Notes under the pieces: generated by a model
The model's database searches: none
Told to the model about the DNA's origin: nothing
Seen by the model: only the letters and a program-made list of their open reading frames with translations
NCBI RefSeq assembly: GCF_001411555.2
Contig: NC_049909.1
Span: 14,256,686-14,320,685 of the forward strand
Direction of reading: 5' to 3'
Length of the DNA: 64,000 bases
DNA from: Juglans regia
Lineage: Eukaryota; Streptophyta; Magnoliopsida; Fagales; Juglandaceae
Made by a program: the position numbers and the translations under genes
Part shown: in pieces, positions 39,432-52,091 of the stretch
How the letters are laid out: each line of letters starts with the position of its first letter
How positions within the stretch are numbered: position 1 is the first letter of the stretch

Positions 39432-41240
39432 TAGTTGACAGTAGAGATAATAAAAGGAATCTCGAATGTGAAGAAGATCAATAGAAGCTCCTTTAAATTG
39501 GATCATCGAACGAATATAATATAATCTAAAAAGGCAACGTAAAACAAATTAAAATTCAGGTTTTTTAGAAAAATATTCCCCTTTCAATGCTTTCATGCAT
39601 TCTCAGTACTTTACAAACATTAATACCAATATTTCTATTCAAAACAAAAAAAATATATTAAAAAATATATTTAAATAATTATTTAATTTTATAATATTTT
39701 TATTCAATTTTTTTTTTTAATTTAATAAAATATTTTAACTCAAACTATTTTATTATTATTCACATAATTATGAAATATTATAAATGTCTAAACTGCATTT
39801 TCATCGTTTCATTTCTTGCGAAATACATCTCGTCACTGAAAACTATTTTTTGTTTTTATTTAATACGACTCGCAGACCAACCTTATGCATTGGAATGATA
39901 CACTATGTTTAATTAAAAATAATATATATATATATATATATATATATTCAGGCTTTTAGAATATTTTAAATATATTGAAATATTTTAAGGATGTATAAAA
40001 TCTTATAGGTTCATTTTATACCATATACCGAAAATAATCAAGAAAAAATTTGAGGAACATGATCATGTTTGTGAACCCTATTTTTTTCGTAATATCATTA
40101 GATAATGAGTTAGTGATCATGTTTCTATACTGATTTTCAGGTTTAGTTTTATCTTAAAAAGAAAAGTGTACTTCGAAAACTAAAACACTGCTAATTTCTA
40201 ATAAATATTAATAACTGGACTAAATATATTATTTTCCATATTCTAACCATTCTAGTTTCATGTAGAATTTAGTGATCTAATCAGATGTATTATTGATCAT
40301 TTAGTCAGTTAACTTAATTGCAAATATCAATTTTTTTTTTCTTTTGCATTTAACAATAATATAATTTGAGGGATGATAGTCTTATTTTTAGGTCATTTAA
40401 TTAATTGTGTGGAAATAATATAATTCCATTTCACAATAATAACCCATTCTTTTCGGAATAGGAATTCCTATATTGCCACAAAAACCAAACATGATTTTAG
40501 TTTTTATTCAAAAAGGGAATGAATCTTTGGGAGGGAAACCCAAAAGAGGAGAAAGGATCAAGAGAAGCATTTTTTAGATGTTTCTTGGAAAGTAAGAATT
40601 GAGAATAAGGTAAAAAGAAAGAAAGCATGTAGAATATATATATAGATAGTTTCTCCTCTCATCTTCTAAAAAAGTATTGTTTTCCCTTGGAATTGAATAA
40701 AAGAACGGGCCTCGTTTGTATTCACAGCCCATCTTAATTTATTTTAACTCATCTCACTATTATTTATTACTATTCAGCAACTTTAACTCACAAATCTCAC
40801 TACTATTCACAATTCATCTCACTACTATTTACAATCCATCTCAACTCATCTCAACTCATCTTTGAATCCAAAAATCCACCACAAGAGTCTAAACATAGCT
40901 TTGTCATTTGAGTAAAGAGAAATATTTTAGTTATAAAAAAATAACAGAAATAAACTTACAAATTGATGTAATTTCATATAATACGTTAGATTTACTTTAC
41001 AATAAAAATAATTTTATAATTTAACGTACTACATCAAGTCACCTAAAGTATTGAATTTATATTTATAACTTTATCAGATCTTTTTGTAGATGCAGCATCT
41101 TCCTTGAAGTAAAAAGTAGAAGTACTTCTATAAAGCCATACCACCAGAGATAAACAAAGACATTGTCATTTTTTTTTTTTTTTCTTGCTAACAAACTAAT
41201 TAGAGCATTAGCATTGGCTTTATTAAAGTCATCTTTAAAA
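39432..41240. repeat. Noncoding direct repeat, copy A
   Basis: From 'tagttgacagtagagataat' onward this block matches copy B (57699-59440) and, from about 40263, copy C (63200 to the window end), in the same orientation. Shared landmarks are 'ggaatctcgaatgtgaagaa', 'accaaccttatgcat', 'tcggaataggaattcctat' and 'gtagaagtacttctataaag'. It has no coding capacity. It lies directly upstream of the UKL pseudogene's first exon, so it may be the old promoter region of that gene. A MITE (40713-40885) is inserted in this copy only. Confidence 0.85.
40713..40885. mobile_element. MITE inserted in repeat copy A
   Basis: Begins 'cctcgtttgtattcacagcc' and ends 'ctcatctttgaatccaaaaa', rich in CTCATCTCA and CTACTATTCACA. 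Copies B (59320-59350) and C (63620-63650) have 'gaactaaattaaaaagtac' at this point with no insert. The two empty sites define the insertion. Ends with GTTTG and GAATCCAAA suggest imperfect inverted termini. Confidence 0.75.
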
Positions 41241-41590
41241 TTTAATAAAAAATACATGTTTTTCATAAATCTAAAATCTCTCTAGCCAGAAAGAATCTCA
41301 CATTGGATTAGTAAAAATAATAATACAATATTATTTTTTTAATAATAATATTTTTATTTTTATTTTATTTTATAATTATAGTAACTATATGTTAATTAAT
41401 AATAATATTTATTCCTTCACATATTTCAAAACATTATTCAAAGTTGGGGTAATTTTGACAATATAATATTACTTTTGAATATGAACAATACATCTTCAAA
41501 TTTGAAGATATACTTAAAATTAATGTAGCTTATAGTTCAAGTTTTTACTTTTTGAAGAAGCCAATGTAATCATTTTATCTATATTTCTTT
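41241..41590. other. AT-rich stretch before the UKL remnant
   Basis: No gene. Imperfect palindromic AT DNA, possibly the end of repeat A (copy C stops at the window edge before this part can be compared). Confidence 0.35.
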
Positions 41591-41940
41591 AAATTTTGAA
41601 AATGTACTGGCTTTTGAAGAAGATGCTATTGAGTACCAAAATGAGGAGATCATCGCAACAACAAAGAACGACAATAGATAGTATGGTGATGATAGATCTA
41701 GATGGTACTCCAATGCCCCCCAAATCCCCCACTAAACCTAGCGGTGCACCGCCTCCAAAATCTCCTGAACAACCCACCACAACCACTCCAAAAGAACCTC
41801 CCTCCGGGGAACCCCAAGCACCTCCCAAACGGCCTGCTTGAACCTCCCAAATCCCCCCATGAACATAGCATGCCACCACCTCTTGATTCCTTTGGACATC
41901 CGGCCAACGCATCTCCGAAACTGCCCTTTGTCATCGGTAA

Positions 41941-41943
<3 letters not shown>

Positions 41944-41998
<55 letters not shown>
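41944..41998. repeat. (AT)n microsatellite
   Basis: About 27 AT units directly after the UKL exon-1 donor. Similar AT runs lie at 43640-43682 and 50765-50792 in later introns of the same pseudogene. Confidence 0.95.
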
Positions 41999-42000
<2 letters not shown>

Positions 42001-43643
42001 TGTGCTTAATATACGAGCATGCCTAAAGACCAACATTTTTTCCTCGTGTCTTGACTATGAAATATTAAAAATAAGAACTTTGCTTGATTGCTGAGGACAC
42101 TATGGAAGCAGAAAGCTATCATGGAAGAATTAAGCTAATTTTTCATTTCTGTTTTTCTCAGCAACCAAACAGATAGCAATGAGCTTCTTCGTGTTCTAAT
42201 CATTAACAGATATATGTTGATATCTGGAAAACACTGACATTGTGATTAATTAATGCTCCATAGAACACGATGAAGATGTTATTATCTTGATTCTTTTTTT
42301 GTGTAGATTTCAGGGGTATCGGGAGGTACAGCATTGGGCAAGATCGCAATGTGTAACATGATAAGTGACCGTCTCCGCAATTCTCAACGGCTCTATGATT
42401 GTAGGGTTGTACTAATCAGTCAGGTTCACTTCTCTATTTTTGTGACAATTATTCACTTTATAGCATGATTTTAATGAAATAGCAATAAATTTAGCTTCAT
42501 GAATTTTTCAAAAGATTACCTTGACGAATTAAAGGTCATGCATAGTTAATTTTTAATGACTAATTTGATATATTAAATTCAAATTGCCTACCTTAGCTAG
42601 GCATGACCATAAAACCACTATTCACTAAAAGAAAAATTATATTCTCAATTAAGCAGGTGTGGATGACATAACTAGTAAAGTGATTACATGACATACTTTG
42701 ATTTGAAAAAGAAATATTAAATTTTGAATCTTACAAATTAAATTATCTTACTATTTAAATGATGTGAATGATATTCTCTACATACCGATCAACTTGATAA
42801 TAGAATAACTTTTCGCTCGAAATACACCTAAGGCTAATTAATATTTGAATTCGAACCCAAGTTAATATGCATGTCCGACATAAATTGAGACAAAAACACA
42901 CCTAAAAGCGGAATTTTGTAATATTTATTGTGACATTTAGTAATGTTGTTAAAAATTTACATTATAAATTATATGTGTTTATCTTTCCATTAATAATCCT
43001 TTAGGCTTTAAATCAAAAAAATCAACTTTAGGGAACCTTGATCCAAATAAATGCAAGTTATGATCCTAGCTATAGTTCTTCATATGTTTATATAATTCAA
43101 GGTTTTACACGCACACATTTAAATAGTACTGAGATTTCACAAAAGTAACGTAATATAATGGAATAAGGGTTTATACTTTATACCTTCAATTTCTCGATCG
43201 GGAATACAATATGTTGTGGTTTGCAATTTGTAACAAATTATTTGTTTGATAGAATAATATGATAATTTTCTTAATCTCATAAGAATTTTTTGGTTATGAC
43301 TTGCGTACGTACGTAGGACTCATTCTATCGCGGACGCTCTTTAACATGAGGAGGAATTGAAACATGCACCCACCGGAGTCCGATTTCGATGATCCCGGTA
43401 CTTCCTATGTATTTGTAGATCAGCATGCGTAATTTTGAATATATTATATGGAGTGAGAAATTCTATTTACAGTCTTAAATGAGGGATTACGTGCATATGC
43501 ACGAGTCTCATTAATAAATAGAAGTAAAAAGGAAAAAAATATCATTTTAAAAAAGATATTATTGTAATTTTAATTTTTTTTTAAACATAACTGTATAGAC
43601 TTGCATGAACAGTCTCCATGTCATATATCTATATATATATATA

Positions 43644-43684
<41 letters not shown>

Positions 43685-44203
43685 CTATTGACTTACAAAA
43701 TTTCCTTATTTTATTTAAAGGAATATATATATACATATATATTTCATTATTAAATTAAATCGTTTATGGTCTCCTCATTATCATGTATATATATAGATGC
43801 ATTCGACAAGGAAAAGCTCTTAGAGTGCATTCAAAAGCTCAAATCGGGTCAGTCTGTTCAAGTTCCACAATACAATTTTAAGAAGCAGTGCCCTGACAGT
43901 TATCTGCAGGTACTTCTAATTCCTGCTAAAATATAGTCATGGGGGAATAATTTGTACAATTCTGCGCACACTTTTTAAAAAATAATAAATAAATTTGAAA
44001 TTAATGTGAAAATTAAAAATCTTCTTTTTTTTATGGTGAGTCCTAGGTTTAAAAAAAATGTGCGAAATTTACATATACTCTCATCTTACACTACTCATTT
44101 CAGAGATTTTAAAGGAAACATCTATTTTTAATTGTTTTATTTGATCATACTTTGGCAGGAGGATCCATGCGATGTACTCATCTTGAAAGGGAATAAGGGA
44201 TAT

Positions 44204-44748
44204 TGTCACGGGTGCTTGGGGGCTAGGTCTTGAAGAGGAAGGAAGTGAATGTGGGTTGCTGTTGAAGGAGGAGCATCTCAGAATGCGGGAGAAGGAAGGC
44301 TTGGAGCTGTAGGGTTGCTGATATAACGACATTTTGAATAAAAGTAGAAAGTTAGTTACTTAAGTGAAACGGTGCGCTTTGGTTTAATTGTGTAGTGTCG
44401 TTTTATATTGCATGATTGTGTGTTTTGAGTCTTAAGTGAAACGGTGAGTTTTGTCTTAAGGGATGTAGTGCGCGTTTTATGAGTCAGTCATGGTCGTTTA
44501 AGGCCATCGTCTTACTTTGCGGGTATAAAAACCAGAGCAATCCAGTTGTAATCATTCATTGAGTGTTCATTGGGATTCAATACAAATTGGAGGTTGGGAA
44601 TTCCTCGAAAATTCTCTGTCAAGATTCACGAATGGAATCTGGCATTTGATCTTAGCTTCGTGTACGAGTGTCTGATTCTTTTGTTGAGGGATCTGTGTAT
44701 TGGAGGAGATTGTTGCTGTAGTGTTCTTGCTTCAGAAGATACATTACA
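44204..44748 (+). repeat. 5' LTR of chromovirus
   Basis: 545 bp, TG...CA ends. Contains a TATA-like 'gggtataaaaaccagagc' at about 44520, giving a likely transcription start near 44550. Confidence 0.95.
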
Positions 44749-44788
44749 AGTGGTATCAGTAGTAGTCGATCCTTGCGATAGCAGTCTA

Positions 44789-45340
44789 ATGGGGGACGGG
44801 ACGCGCGCAACACTGAGAGTGCAATTTGAGGAATCTCAAAGGCAGCAGAGAATAATGCAGCAGCAGCTTGAACAGAATCAACAAGCAATTTCTGGCATTA
44901 CTGAAAGGTTATAACAAGTTTCAGATCTATTGAAATCTGTAGTTGATTCTGTAAATGTTATGTCTTGTCGAGATAGAGAAGTGTCTAATGAGATTAGGAA
45001 TCATGAGGAGAGAGGAGTTTTTTAGAGAAATGTTAGGTTGGATTTTCCACATTTTAGTGGCAGTGATCCAGCAGGGTGGACCTTTAAGGCCAATCAATAT
45101 TTTGATTGTTTTCAAATACCTTTCCATCAGAAATTAATGGTGGCTTCGCACCATATGGAAGGTGAGGCATTGGTGTGGTACCAAAGTGCCTTTGAATCAG
45201 GTCAGTTTAATTCATGGGAGACCTTAGTGGTAGCAATGCAAGGAAGGTTTGGACCTTCAGCATTTGATGATCCAATGGAGGCATTAACCAGATTAAGACA
45301 AACTACTTCTGTTAGTTTGTATACATCACAATTTAGGCCT
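44789..45340 (+). pseudogene. Chromovirus gag, N-terminal part
   Basis: Gag forms the virus-like particle. From ATG 44789 the frame reads MGDGTRATLRVQFEESQRQQ, a coiled-coil-like glutamine-rich start, but meets TAA at 44912-44914. The capsid-like domain (LDFPHFSGSDPAGWTFKANQ, HHMEGEALVWYQSAFESG, MEALTRLRQT) continues to about 45335, where the frame shifts to the one that starts at 45340. Confidence 0.75.
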
Positions 45341-46743
45341 TGTCCAATAGGCTCAAAGGCTTGTCTGACAAACATAAGATGAGCTGCTTTATTAGTGGAC
45401 TCAAGGATGACATTCGAATACCTGTCAAGATGTTTAATCCACTAAACCTTGGAGCTGCATTTAGCCTGGCTAAACTGCAAGAGGAACATGTGCTATCTTC
45501 AAGAAAGTCATGGAGACAAAATAGCCATTTTGCTGAGAAATGGCCTCTTAATAGTGTGGGGATGACTGATATCGCCAATAATTCTCCAAAGAATGTGGTT
45601 CCTATGAGAAGGGTGAATTCATCTCATATGGATGAAAAGAGGAAAAAAGGCCTATGTTTCCACTGTGAAGAAAAGTGGAATCCTAATCATGTATGTAAAA
45701 ATCCGAGGGTTTATTTCTTGCATGGGGAACCTAGTGATATGCAAGAGGTATTTGATACTGAGGATGAAGTGGTGCCTCAATCTCTACAGAATTCCAAAGA
45801 ATTGGTTCTGAAAGGGGTGGAGGAACTTGAAGTCTCGATTCATGCCATTTCTGGTTGCATCAACAGTAATGCCATGAAGCTCCTGGGTACCATAGGCTCA
45901 TTTTCTGTTGAGATCCTTGTAGACTCAAGAAGTACTCACAACTTCCTAGATCCTTTGGTGGTTGAAGCAGCAAAGTTGAGAGTAGTGGAAGATGGAGCCC
46001 TTCAAGTGAAAGTAGCTGATGGTACTAGCATAGTCAACCAAGGCAAATGTGAGGAAATGATTAAGGTCCAAGGAACTAAGTTTCTAGTTCCTTTCCATGT
46101 TCTGACTCTTGGAGGCTGTGACATTGTTTTAGGGGTTCAATGGCTTAAAACATTGGGTCCTATTCAATGGGACTTTACAAATATGTCTATGCAGTTTGAG
46201 GTTGCTGGTCAGAAACTGTTTTTGCAAGGGTTGTTGTCTGAACAGGTTCAGGTTGATGCTGGGATTCGCATGCTTAAATCTCCCTTCATTGGTCAGCAAG
46301 GTTGGCTTCTGCAACTTGTAGCAGTTCAGCCTAAGTTGGAGCCAACACAGACTTTACCAGCAGTTGAAGAGGTTGTAAATCAGTTTCAGTCTGTATTTGA
46401 GGAACCAGTTGGGTTGCCTCCTCCTCGAGCCTTTGACCATAGAATTGTCTTGAAGGAAGGGACTCCTCCAATTTCTGTGAGACCTTACAGGTACCCCCAT
46501 TACCAAAAAACAGAAATAGAAAAAATTGTTAAAGATTTGTTGTTAAATGGGGTGATTCGACCCAGCCAAAGTCCATTTTCTTCACCTGTTCTCTTGGTCA
46601 AGAAAGCTGATGGCACATGGAGAATGTGCATGGACTATAGAGCTCTCAATCAAGACACTGTTAAGGACAAGTTTCCAATTCCTGTGATAGATGAGCTCTT
46701 GGATGAGTTGTATGGGCAAGGTATTTTTCTAAACTTGATTTAA
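45340..46743 (+). pseudogene. Chromovirus gag end, protease and RT start
   Basis: The open frame of 467 codons carries the gag C-terminus (LSDKHKMSCFISGLKDDIRI), a zinc-knuckle-like CFHCEEKWNPNHVC (about 45655), the aspartic protease and the first RT blocks (VLLVKKADGTWRMCMDYRAL at about 46590). The protease active site reads DSRST at 45922-45936 where the family has DSGST, a change of the near-invariant glycine that should impair the enzyme. The frame ends at 46741-46743 through a shift of one base near 46725. Confidence 0.85.
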
Positions 46744-49166
46744 GATCAGGTTATCACCAAATACGAGTAAGGGAAGATGACATTCCTAAGACAGCCTTTA
46801 GAACTCATGAAGGCCATTATGAGTTCTTAGTAATGCCCTTTGGGCTTACTAATGCACCAGCCACCTTTCAAGGTTTAATGAATCATATCTTTAAACCTTT
46901 CCTCCGAAAGTTTGTCTTGGTTTTCTTTGATGATATCTTGGTTTACAGCCAAGATTTATTTCAGCATTTGGAACATTTGAAAACAGTGTTATCTGTTTTA
47001 CAGCAGCAGACCTTGTTTGCCAAGAAGTCTAAGTGTAAGTTTGGGGTTATGGAAGTTGATTATTTAGGACATATAATTTCTGCAGAAGGGGTAAGAGCAG
47101 ACCCTACTAAAATTTCAGCCATGTTAGAGTGGCCTGTTCCTAAATCAGTGAAGGCCTTGCGAGGGTTTTTAGGCTTAACTGGGTATTATAGGAAATTTAT
47201 CAAAGGTTATGGTTCAATAGCTGCCCCATTGACCATGTTATTGAAGAAGAATTCCTTTGTGTGGGGTGAAGAGGCTGAAAAGGATGTTGTAGCTCACCCT
47301 CCAGTCTTGAAGCTGCCAGATTTCTCTCAAGCATTTCTCATTGAATGTGATGCTTCTGGTGTTGGGTTGGGAGCTGTGTTGATGCAAAACAGCCATCCCA
47401 TAGCCTATTTTAGTAAAGCTCTCAAGGGTAAAGCTCTCCTCTTATCAACCTATGAGAAGGAGCTTTTAGCACTTGTAAGTGCAGTTGCGAAATGGAGGCC
47501 TTACTTGCTTGGTCAGCCTTTTAAGATTAAAACTGACCAGCAAGCTTTGAAGCACTTGTTGGAGCAGAAAGTAGCCACAGAAGCACAACACAAATGGATC
47601 TCTAAGCTCATGGGATATGATTTTCAAGTTGAGTACAAAAGAGGTAAAGATAACAAGGTAGCTGATGCACTTTCAAGAAAGATGGAAGAGGATACTGCTG
47701 TTTTAGCACTCATTTCATTCCCTACTCCTGTTTGGATTACTGAATTGAAGCAAAGTTACTCAGAATCACCCCACATTCTTCAGCTCCTGGCGGCTCTCGA
47801 GAAAGGGGAACAAGTTCCAAAAGCCTTCTCCTTGCAACAAGGTCTTTTACTCAGAAAGGGTAGACTGATGATTGTTCCTGGTTCATCATTTCAGAAGAAG
47901 GTATTGCAATACATCCATTACAGCCCAGTGGCAGGCCATGTGGGCTATCATAAAACCTTGCACAGAGCTAAAATGGATTTTTTTTGGCCTGGCATGAGGC
48001 GGGATATCAGGAAATTGGTTAAGGAGTGTCAAGTCTGTCAAGTTAACAAGTCAGAAAATGTGCTGCCAGCAGGTTTACTTCAACCCTTACCCATTCCCCA
48101 GCAACCTTGGCTTGATATTGCCATGGATTTTATTGAAGGCCTCCCAAGTTCTAATGGAAGCACTGTTATTCTTACAGTGGTGGATAGATTGACCAAGTTT
48201 GGTCATTTCTTTTCCTTAGCTCATCCATACACTGCCGCTAAGGTGGCTGAGACATTTTTTTCTGGCGTTTTCAAGCTTCATGGCTTACCTAAAACAATTG
48301 TCTCCGATCGTGATGTGGTGTTCACAAGTTTGTTTTGGCAAGAACTCTTTAAGATGCAGGGCACAACCTTGACTATGAGCTCAGCTTACCATCCTCAATC
48401 TGATGGTCAAGCTGAAGCTTTGAACAAGGCTATTGAAGCTTACTTAAGGGCTTACAGTGCTTCTAAGCCCAAGAGTTGGACTACTTGGCTTCCTATGGCT
48501 GAATGGCATTACAATACCTCAGTGCATACCTCTACAGGGATTTCTCCATTTCAAGCCTTGTATGGAATGCCTCCACCAAGGTTATTGTCTTATGTAGCTG
48601 GTACAACTACTAATGAAGCAGTAGATCAACATTTGAGGAATCGTGAGCAAGTTTTCTCCTTGTTGAAAGAAAACTTAATCAAAGCTCAGAATAGAATGAA
48701 GATGTATGCTGACAAGGGCAGATCCGAGAGATCTTTTGTGGAGGGTGATTGGGTGTTTCTCAAACTTCAACCTTATAGACAAAAATCAGTAGCCATGAGA
48801 CATAACATGAAGCTTGCTCCTCGATATTATGGTCCCTTTCAAGTCATTCAGAAAATTGGGACAGTTGCTTACAAGTTGAGTTTGCCTCCTACATCAAAAA
48901 TTCATTCAGTTTTCCATGTTTCTTGCCTTAAAAAGAAACTAGGGGATCAAATTACCCCTTTACCCACCTTACCTCCAATTGATGGAGAGGGTGCTGTCCA
49001 ACCTGAGCCTGAACAGATTCTGGAAAGGCGTATGAAGAAGCTAGCAGGTCGTGCTGTCACTGAAGTCTTGGTCAAATGGGTGGGAGCTGCTGTGGAGGAT
49101 AATTCTTGGGAACTGTTATACAAGTTAAGGTCTGCCTATCCTCACTTGATAGGCACTGTCATGTGA
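46742..49166 (+). pseudogene. Chromovirus RT, RNase H, integrase and chromodomain
   Basis: After the shift the frame stays open to TGA at 49166. [22 protein letters not shown] and [11 protein letters not shown] with the catalytic DD at about 46929. RNase [16 protein letters not shown]. Integrase: H2C2 zinc finger (HVGYH ... CQVC, about 47935-48040) and core acidic residues in VVDRL, SDRDVVF and [13 protein letters not shown]. The C-terminal chromodomain ([16 protein letters not shown], about 49065-49115) is shorter than usual but keeps the W and E positions. Chromodomains guide integration into marked chromatin. Confidence 0.9.
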
Positions 49167-49210
49167 AGGTCACGGGTGCCTTGGGGGCAAGGCCTTGAAG
49201 AGGAGGAGAT

Positions 49211-49755
49211 TGTCACGGGTGCTTGGGGGCTAGGTCTTGAAGAGGAAGGAAGTGAATGTGGGTTGCTGTTGAAGGAGGAGCATCTCAGAATGCGGGAGAA
49301 GGAAGGCTTGGAGCTGTAGGGTTGCTGATATAACGACATTTTGAATAAAAGTAGAAAGTTAGTTACTTAAGTGAAACGGTGCGCTTTGGTTTAATTGTGT
49401 AGTGTCGTTTTATATTGCATGATTGTGTGTTTTGAGCCTTAAGTGAAACGGTGAGTTTTGTCTTAAGGGATGTAGTGCGCGTTTTATGAGTCAGTCATGG
49501 TCGTTTAAGGCCATCGTCTTACTTTGCGGGTATAAAAACCAGAGCAATCCAGTTGTAATCATTCATTGAGTGTTCATTGGGATTCAATACAAATTGGAGG
49601 TTGGGAATTCCTCGAAAATTCTCTGTCAAGATTCACGAATGGAATCTGGCATTTGATCTTAGCTTCGTGTACGAGTGTCTGATTCTTTTGTTGAGGGATC
49701 TGTGTATTGGAGGAGATTGTTGCTGTAGTGTTCTTGCTTCAGAAGATACATTACA
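49211..49755 (+). repeat. 3' LTR of chromovirus
   Basis: 545 bp, identical to the 5' LTR except for one transition seen by eye. It is followed directly by the target duplication GATAT. Confidence 0.95.
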
Positions 49756-49820
49756 GATATTGCTTTTGCAATGTCGACATGTCCGTTGCTTGTTGGATAT
49801 GAAGATTTTCATCGATACAG
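49756..49820 (+). other. Second half of the UKL exon split by the chromovirus
   Basis: Starts with the GATAT duplication and continues to DMKIFIDTD with a normal donor at 49821. The exon's first half is 44159-44203. Even with the insert removed the frame does not stay open, so UKL was already decayed when the element arrived. Confidence 0.75.
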
Positions 49821-50725
49821 GTACATTTTTTTTTTTTTTTTGGTGAGAAAATCTATTTAATACACTTTTTGCTCTATCTGCTTTTTCCACTTCCCAGGAA
49901 TGAATAATCGGATTAAAAAAATTATTTTCTTTGTTTATATATGTTTTATATATATGTATATATTTTAACACACTCAATATACTGTTGATGTGAAAGTTTT
50001 CTACATCACTTGTGTTAAAAAATTATTGATATTTTAATTTTTTTAAGTTAAAATGGGTCTTACTATAAGTAGTCATGTATTAACACACCAACTTATATGT
50101 ACCAAAACTCAGTGATATTATAAGTTCTGTTACTTTCTGTAAATATTTTGTATGCAGACCTAAAACTTTTTTATCAATTGATTAATGGATATCTTCTTTT
50201 TCTTTGTGTAAATTGTATTAATAAAATTAAAAGGCGCAATAGTAGTGGATTTGGAAAATCCCTACAAACATGATCCCAAATTAGACACTATAGCCTAGAA
50301 AATAAAAACAAATTGGGAAATGGAATAAGAGAAACCTGCATTTTGCATTCTTACAGTGTGCAAATCTCGTGCATTTCTTTTAAGAAAAGTGGATAAATTA
50401 TTTGTGACTTATATGAAAAAATTATTTTTTTAATAGTAAACCTCACTTTTTTTTTTTAAATAGAGTACGTGAGACTTGAACACTCTAAACTATAACTGTA
50501 TCTAATATTACCCATCCCTATAATTTCTCGAGTGAATCTGTGATGGAAAAGTCAGGACTTTTCTGTTCAAACAATTGTCAGCTTAGCTTAGAATTTACTT
50601 CCTCTCATTCTCTATGATCTGATTGTTCTTACATTTTTATGTAGATGCTGATGTAAGGCTTGCCAGAAGAATAAAGCGTGACACCAATGAGCTGGGTAGA
50701 AATGTTACCTCCGTGCTTGAGCAGG

Positions 50726-50881
50726 CAAGAATCATTTTTCCTGTGATCATGAAGGAAACCCTATAATATATATACATATATATATATATATAATGTCTTT
50801 TAAGTCTTTTTGTGGGTTTGAGTTTTGATCTTGAAAGAGTTTCAATTATAAATTGATGTTGTGGATCCATGGAATCTGCAG
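50726..50881 (+). other. UKL intron with GC donor
   Basis: The exon ending SVLEQ is followed by 'gcaaga' at 50726 and the next exon (YLKFVKPAF) follows 'tctgcag' ending at 50881. Using GC-AG restores the family's sequence across the junction. It is the second GC-AG intron in the window; in a pseudogene it may be a GT to GC mutation. Confidence 0.6.
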
Positions 50882-51877
50882 TATTTGAAGTTCGTGAAGC
50901 CTGCTTTTGATACTCATATCTTCCCATCAAGGAAGCATGCAGATTTCATCATACCCAATGGTGTGGAGAATCATTTTGCAATGGATACAATCTTGCAGCA
51001 AGTCCAGAAAAAGATTGGCTATCATAACCTCTGCTACACATTAACCAATCTAAATGTCATTGAACCTACAAACCAGGTACTATACTTACATCTTCTTGTT
51101 CTTTTTGTAAAGTAATATTGTGTTCTGTTAATTGGCCTAAGTCAGTTACAGTTGAATTCTAAGGGATATTTTCAATTATATCTTGAAAAGTGCTAGAGAC
51201 ACAAAAGTAAACTATGAGAGTGATGTGATTTTATGTGATCTATTAGATATATTTTATGATAAATGTAATTTTACAATATTTTATATAATGCTAAAAATAT
51301 ATTATTATACAGATCATGTGATGCATGCATACTCTAATTCGTGACAAGGAAATAGCAAAGCATGATTTTATTTTTCAATCGGATCGTTTAGTTCGTCAGG
51401 TATGATGCACTGCCTTTTGTTTAATCCTAAGAACCTTTATTTTTTGTACTGTCTATTTTTGTGTCTAAAACAACCCTTAAACGACCATTTTATTTTTCAG
51501 GTGGTGGAAAAAGTCTTGCCTGGCTTCCTTCTACACATTTTACAGTGAAACAAGTAACTACTCCTCAAGGTGTGTGTATGGAAGAGGAGCAGAAATTGTC
51601 AATCACTTTTATTATTATTAGCATTATTTATTTATGCTTAATGCGGCTATATCAAACTGATCTGCTGCTAACCTAACTTTGACATTCTGATCCAGGAGAA
51701 CCATACAAGGGACTTAGTTTCTCGAAGAAATTATGTGGCGTATCCATTGATCGAAGGTATAACTTTTGATTAGAAAAATGTTGTTTTTTATCTTAAAATT
51801 TATCTCATCTTCACTCTCGAGTCACGCCAAATGATATATCATATTTTAAGTGAATTTTCTTTTGAGGGATTGACCTA

Positions 51878-52091
51878 TAAACGGGATATAATTTTAGGAG
51901 AAAATCTTCATTCTTTGTATTTGATATCTGCATATATAGATACAAGTTTGTAACGGAAACTACAAGATTTTAGGAATTGTAAAGTTGTACAACAGTTGCA
52001 AGAAATCAAGCATTTAATCATTGTAGCTAGAGATCACGCAATCAAAGGTGTCAATCTTTCCAAATATGATTTTTGTGCATTATCACTTATA
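51878..52091 (-). repeat. 3' LTR of copia element
   Basis: 214 bp, same length as the 5' LTR at 56258-56471. Differences are mostly transitions spread along the length. Confidence 0.93.

Larger units (their letters stand above)
44204..49755 (+). mobile_element. Ty3/gypsy chromovirus, young full-length copy
   Basis: Two 545-bp LTRs (44204-44748 and 49211-49755) flank a 4.46-kb interior; the 5-bp target duplication GATAT is at 44199-44203 and 49756-49760. LTRs start TGTCACGG and end TTACA. The primer site TGGTATCAG starts at 44751 (initiator tRNA-Met type) and a purine tract, GAAGAGGAGGAGA, precedes the 3' LTR. Domain order gag-PR-RT-RNaseH-INT-chromodomain makes it a chromovirus. By eye the LTRs differ at one position (t at 44431, c at 49438). 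It sits inside an exon of the UKL pseudogene. Despite its youth, the coding region has several breaks. Confidence 0.96.

Noticed and set aside
41702..41998. Proline-rich open frame as an independent gene
   Set aside because: Its end (KLPFVIG then a GT donor) is UKL exon 1 and the rest runs into an AT microsatellite; no initiation context or domain supports a separate gene.
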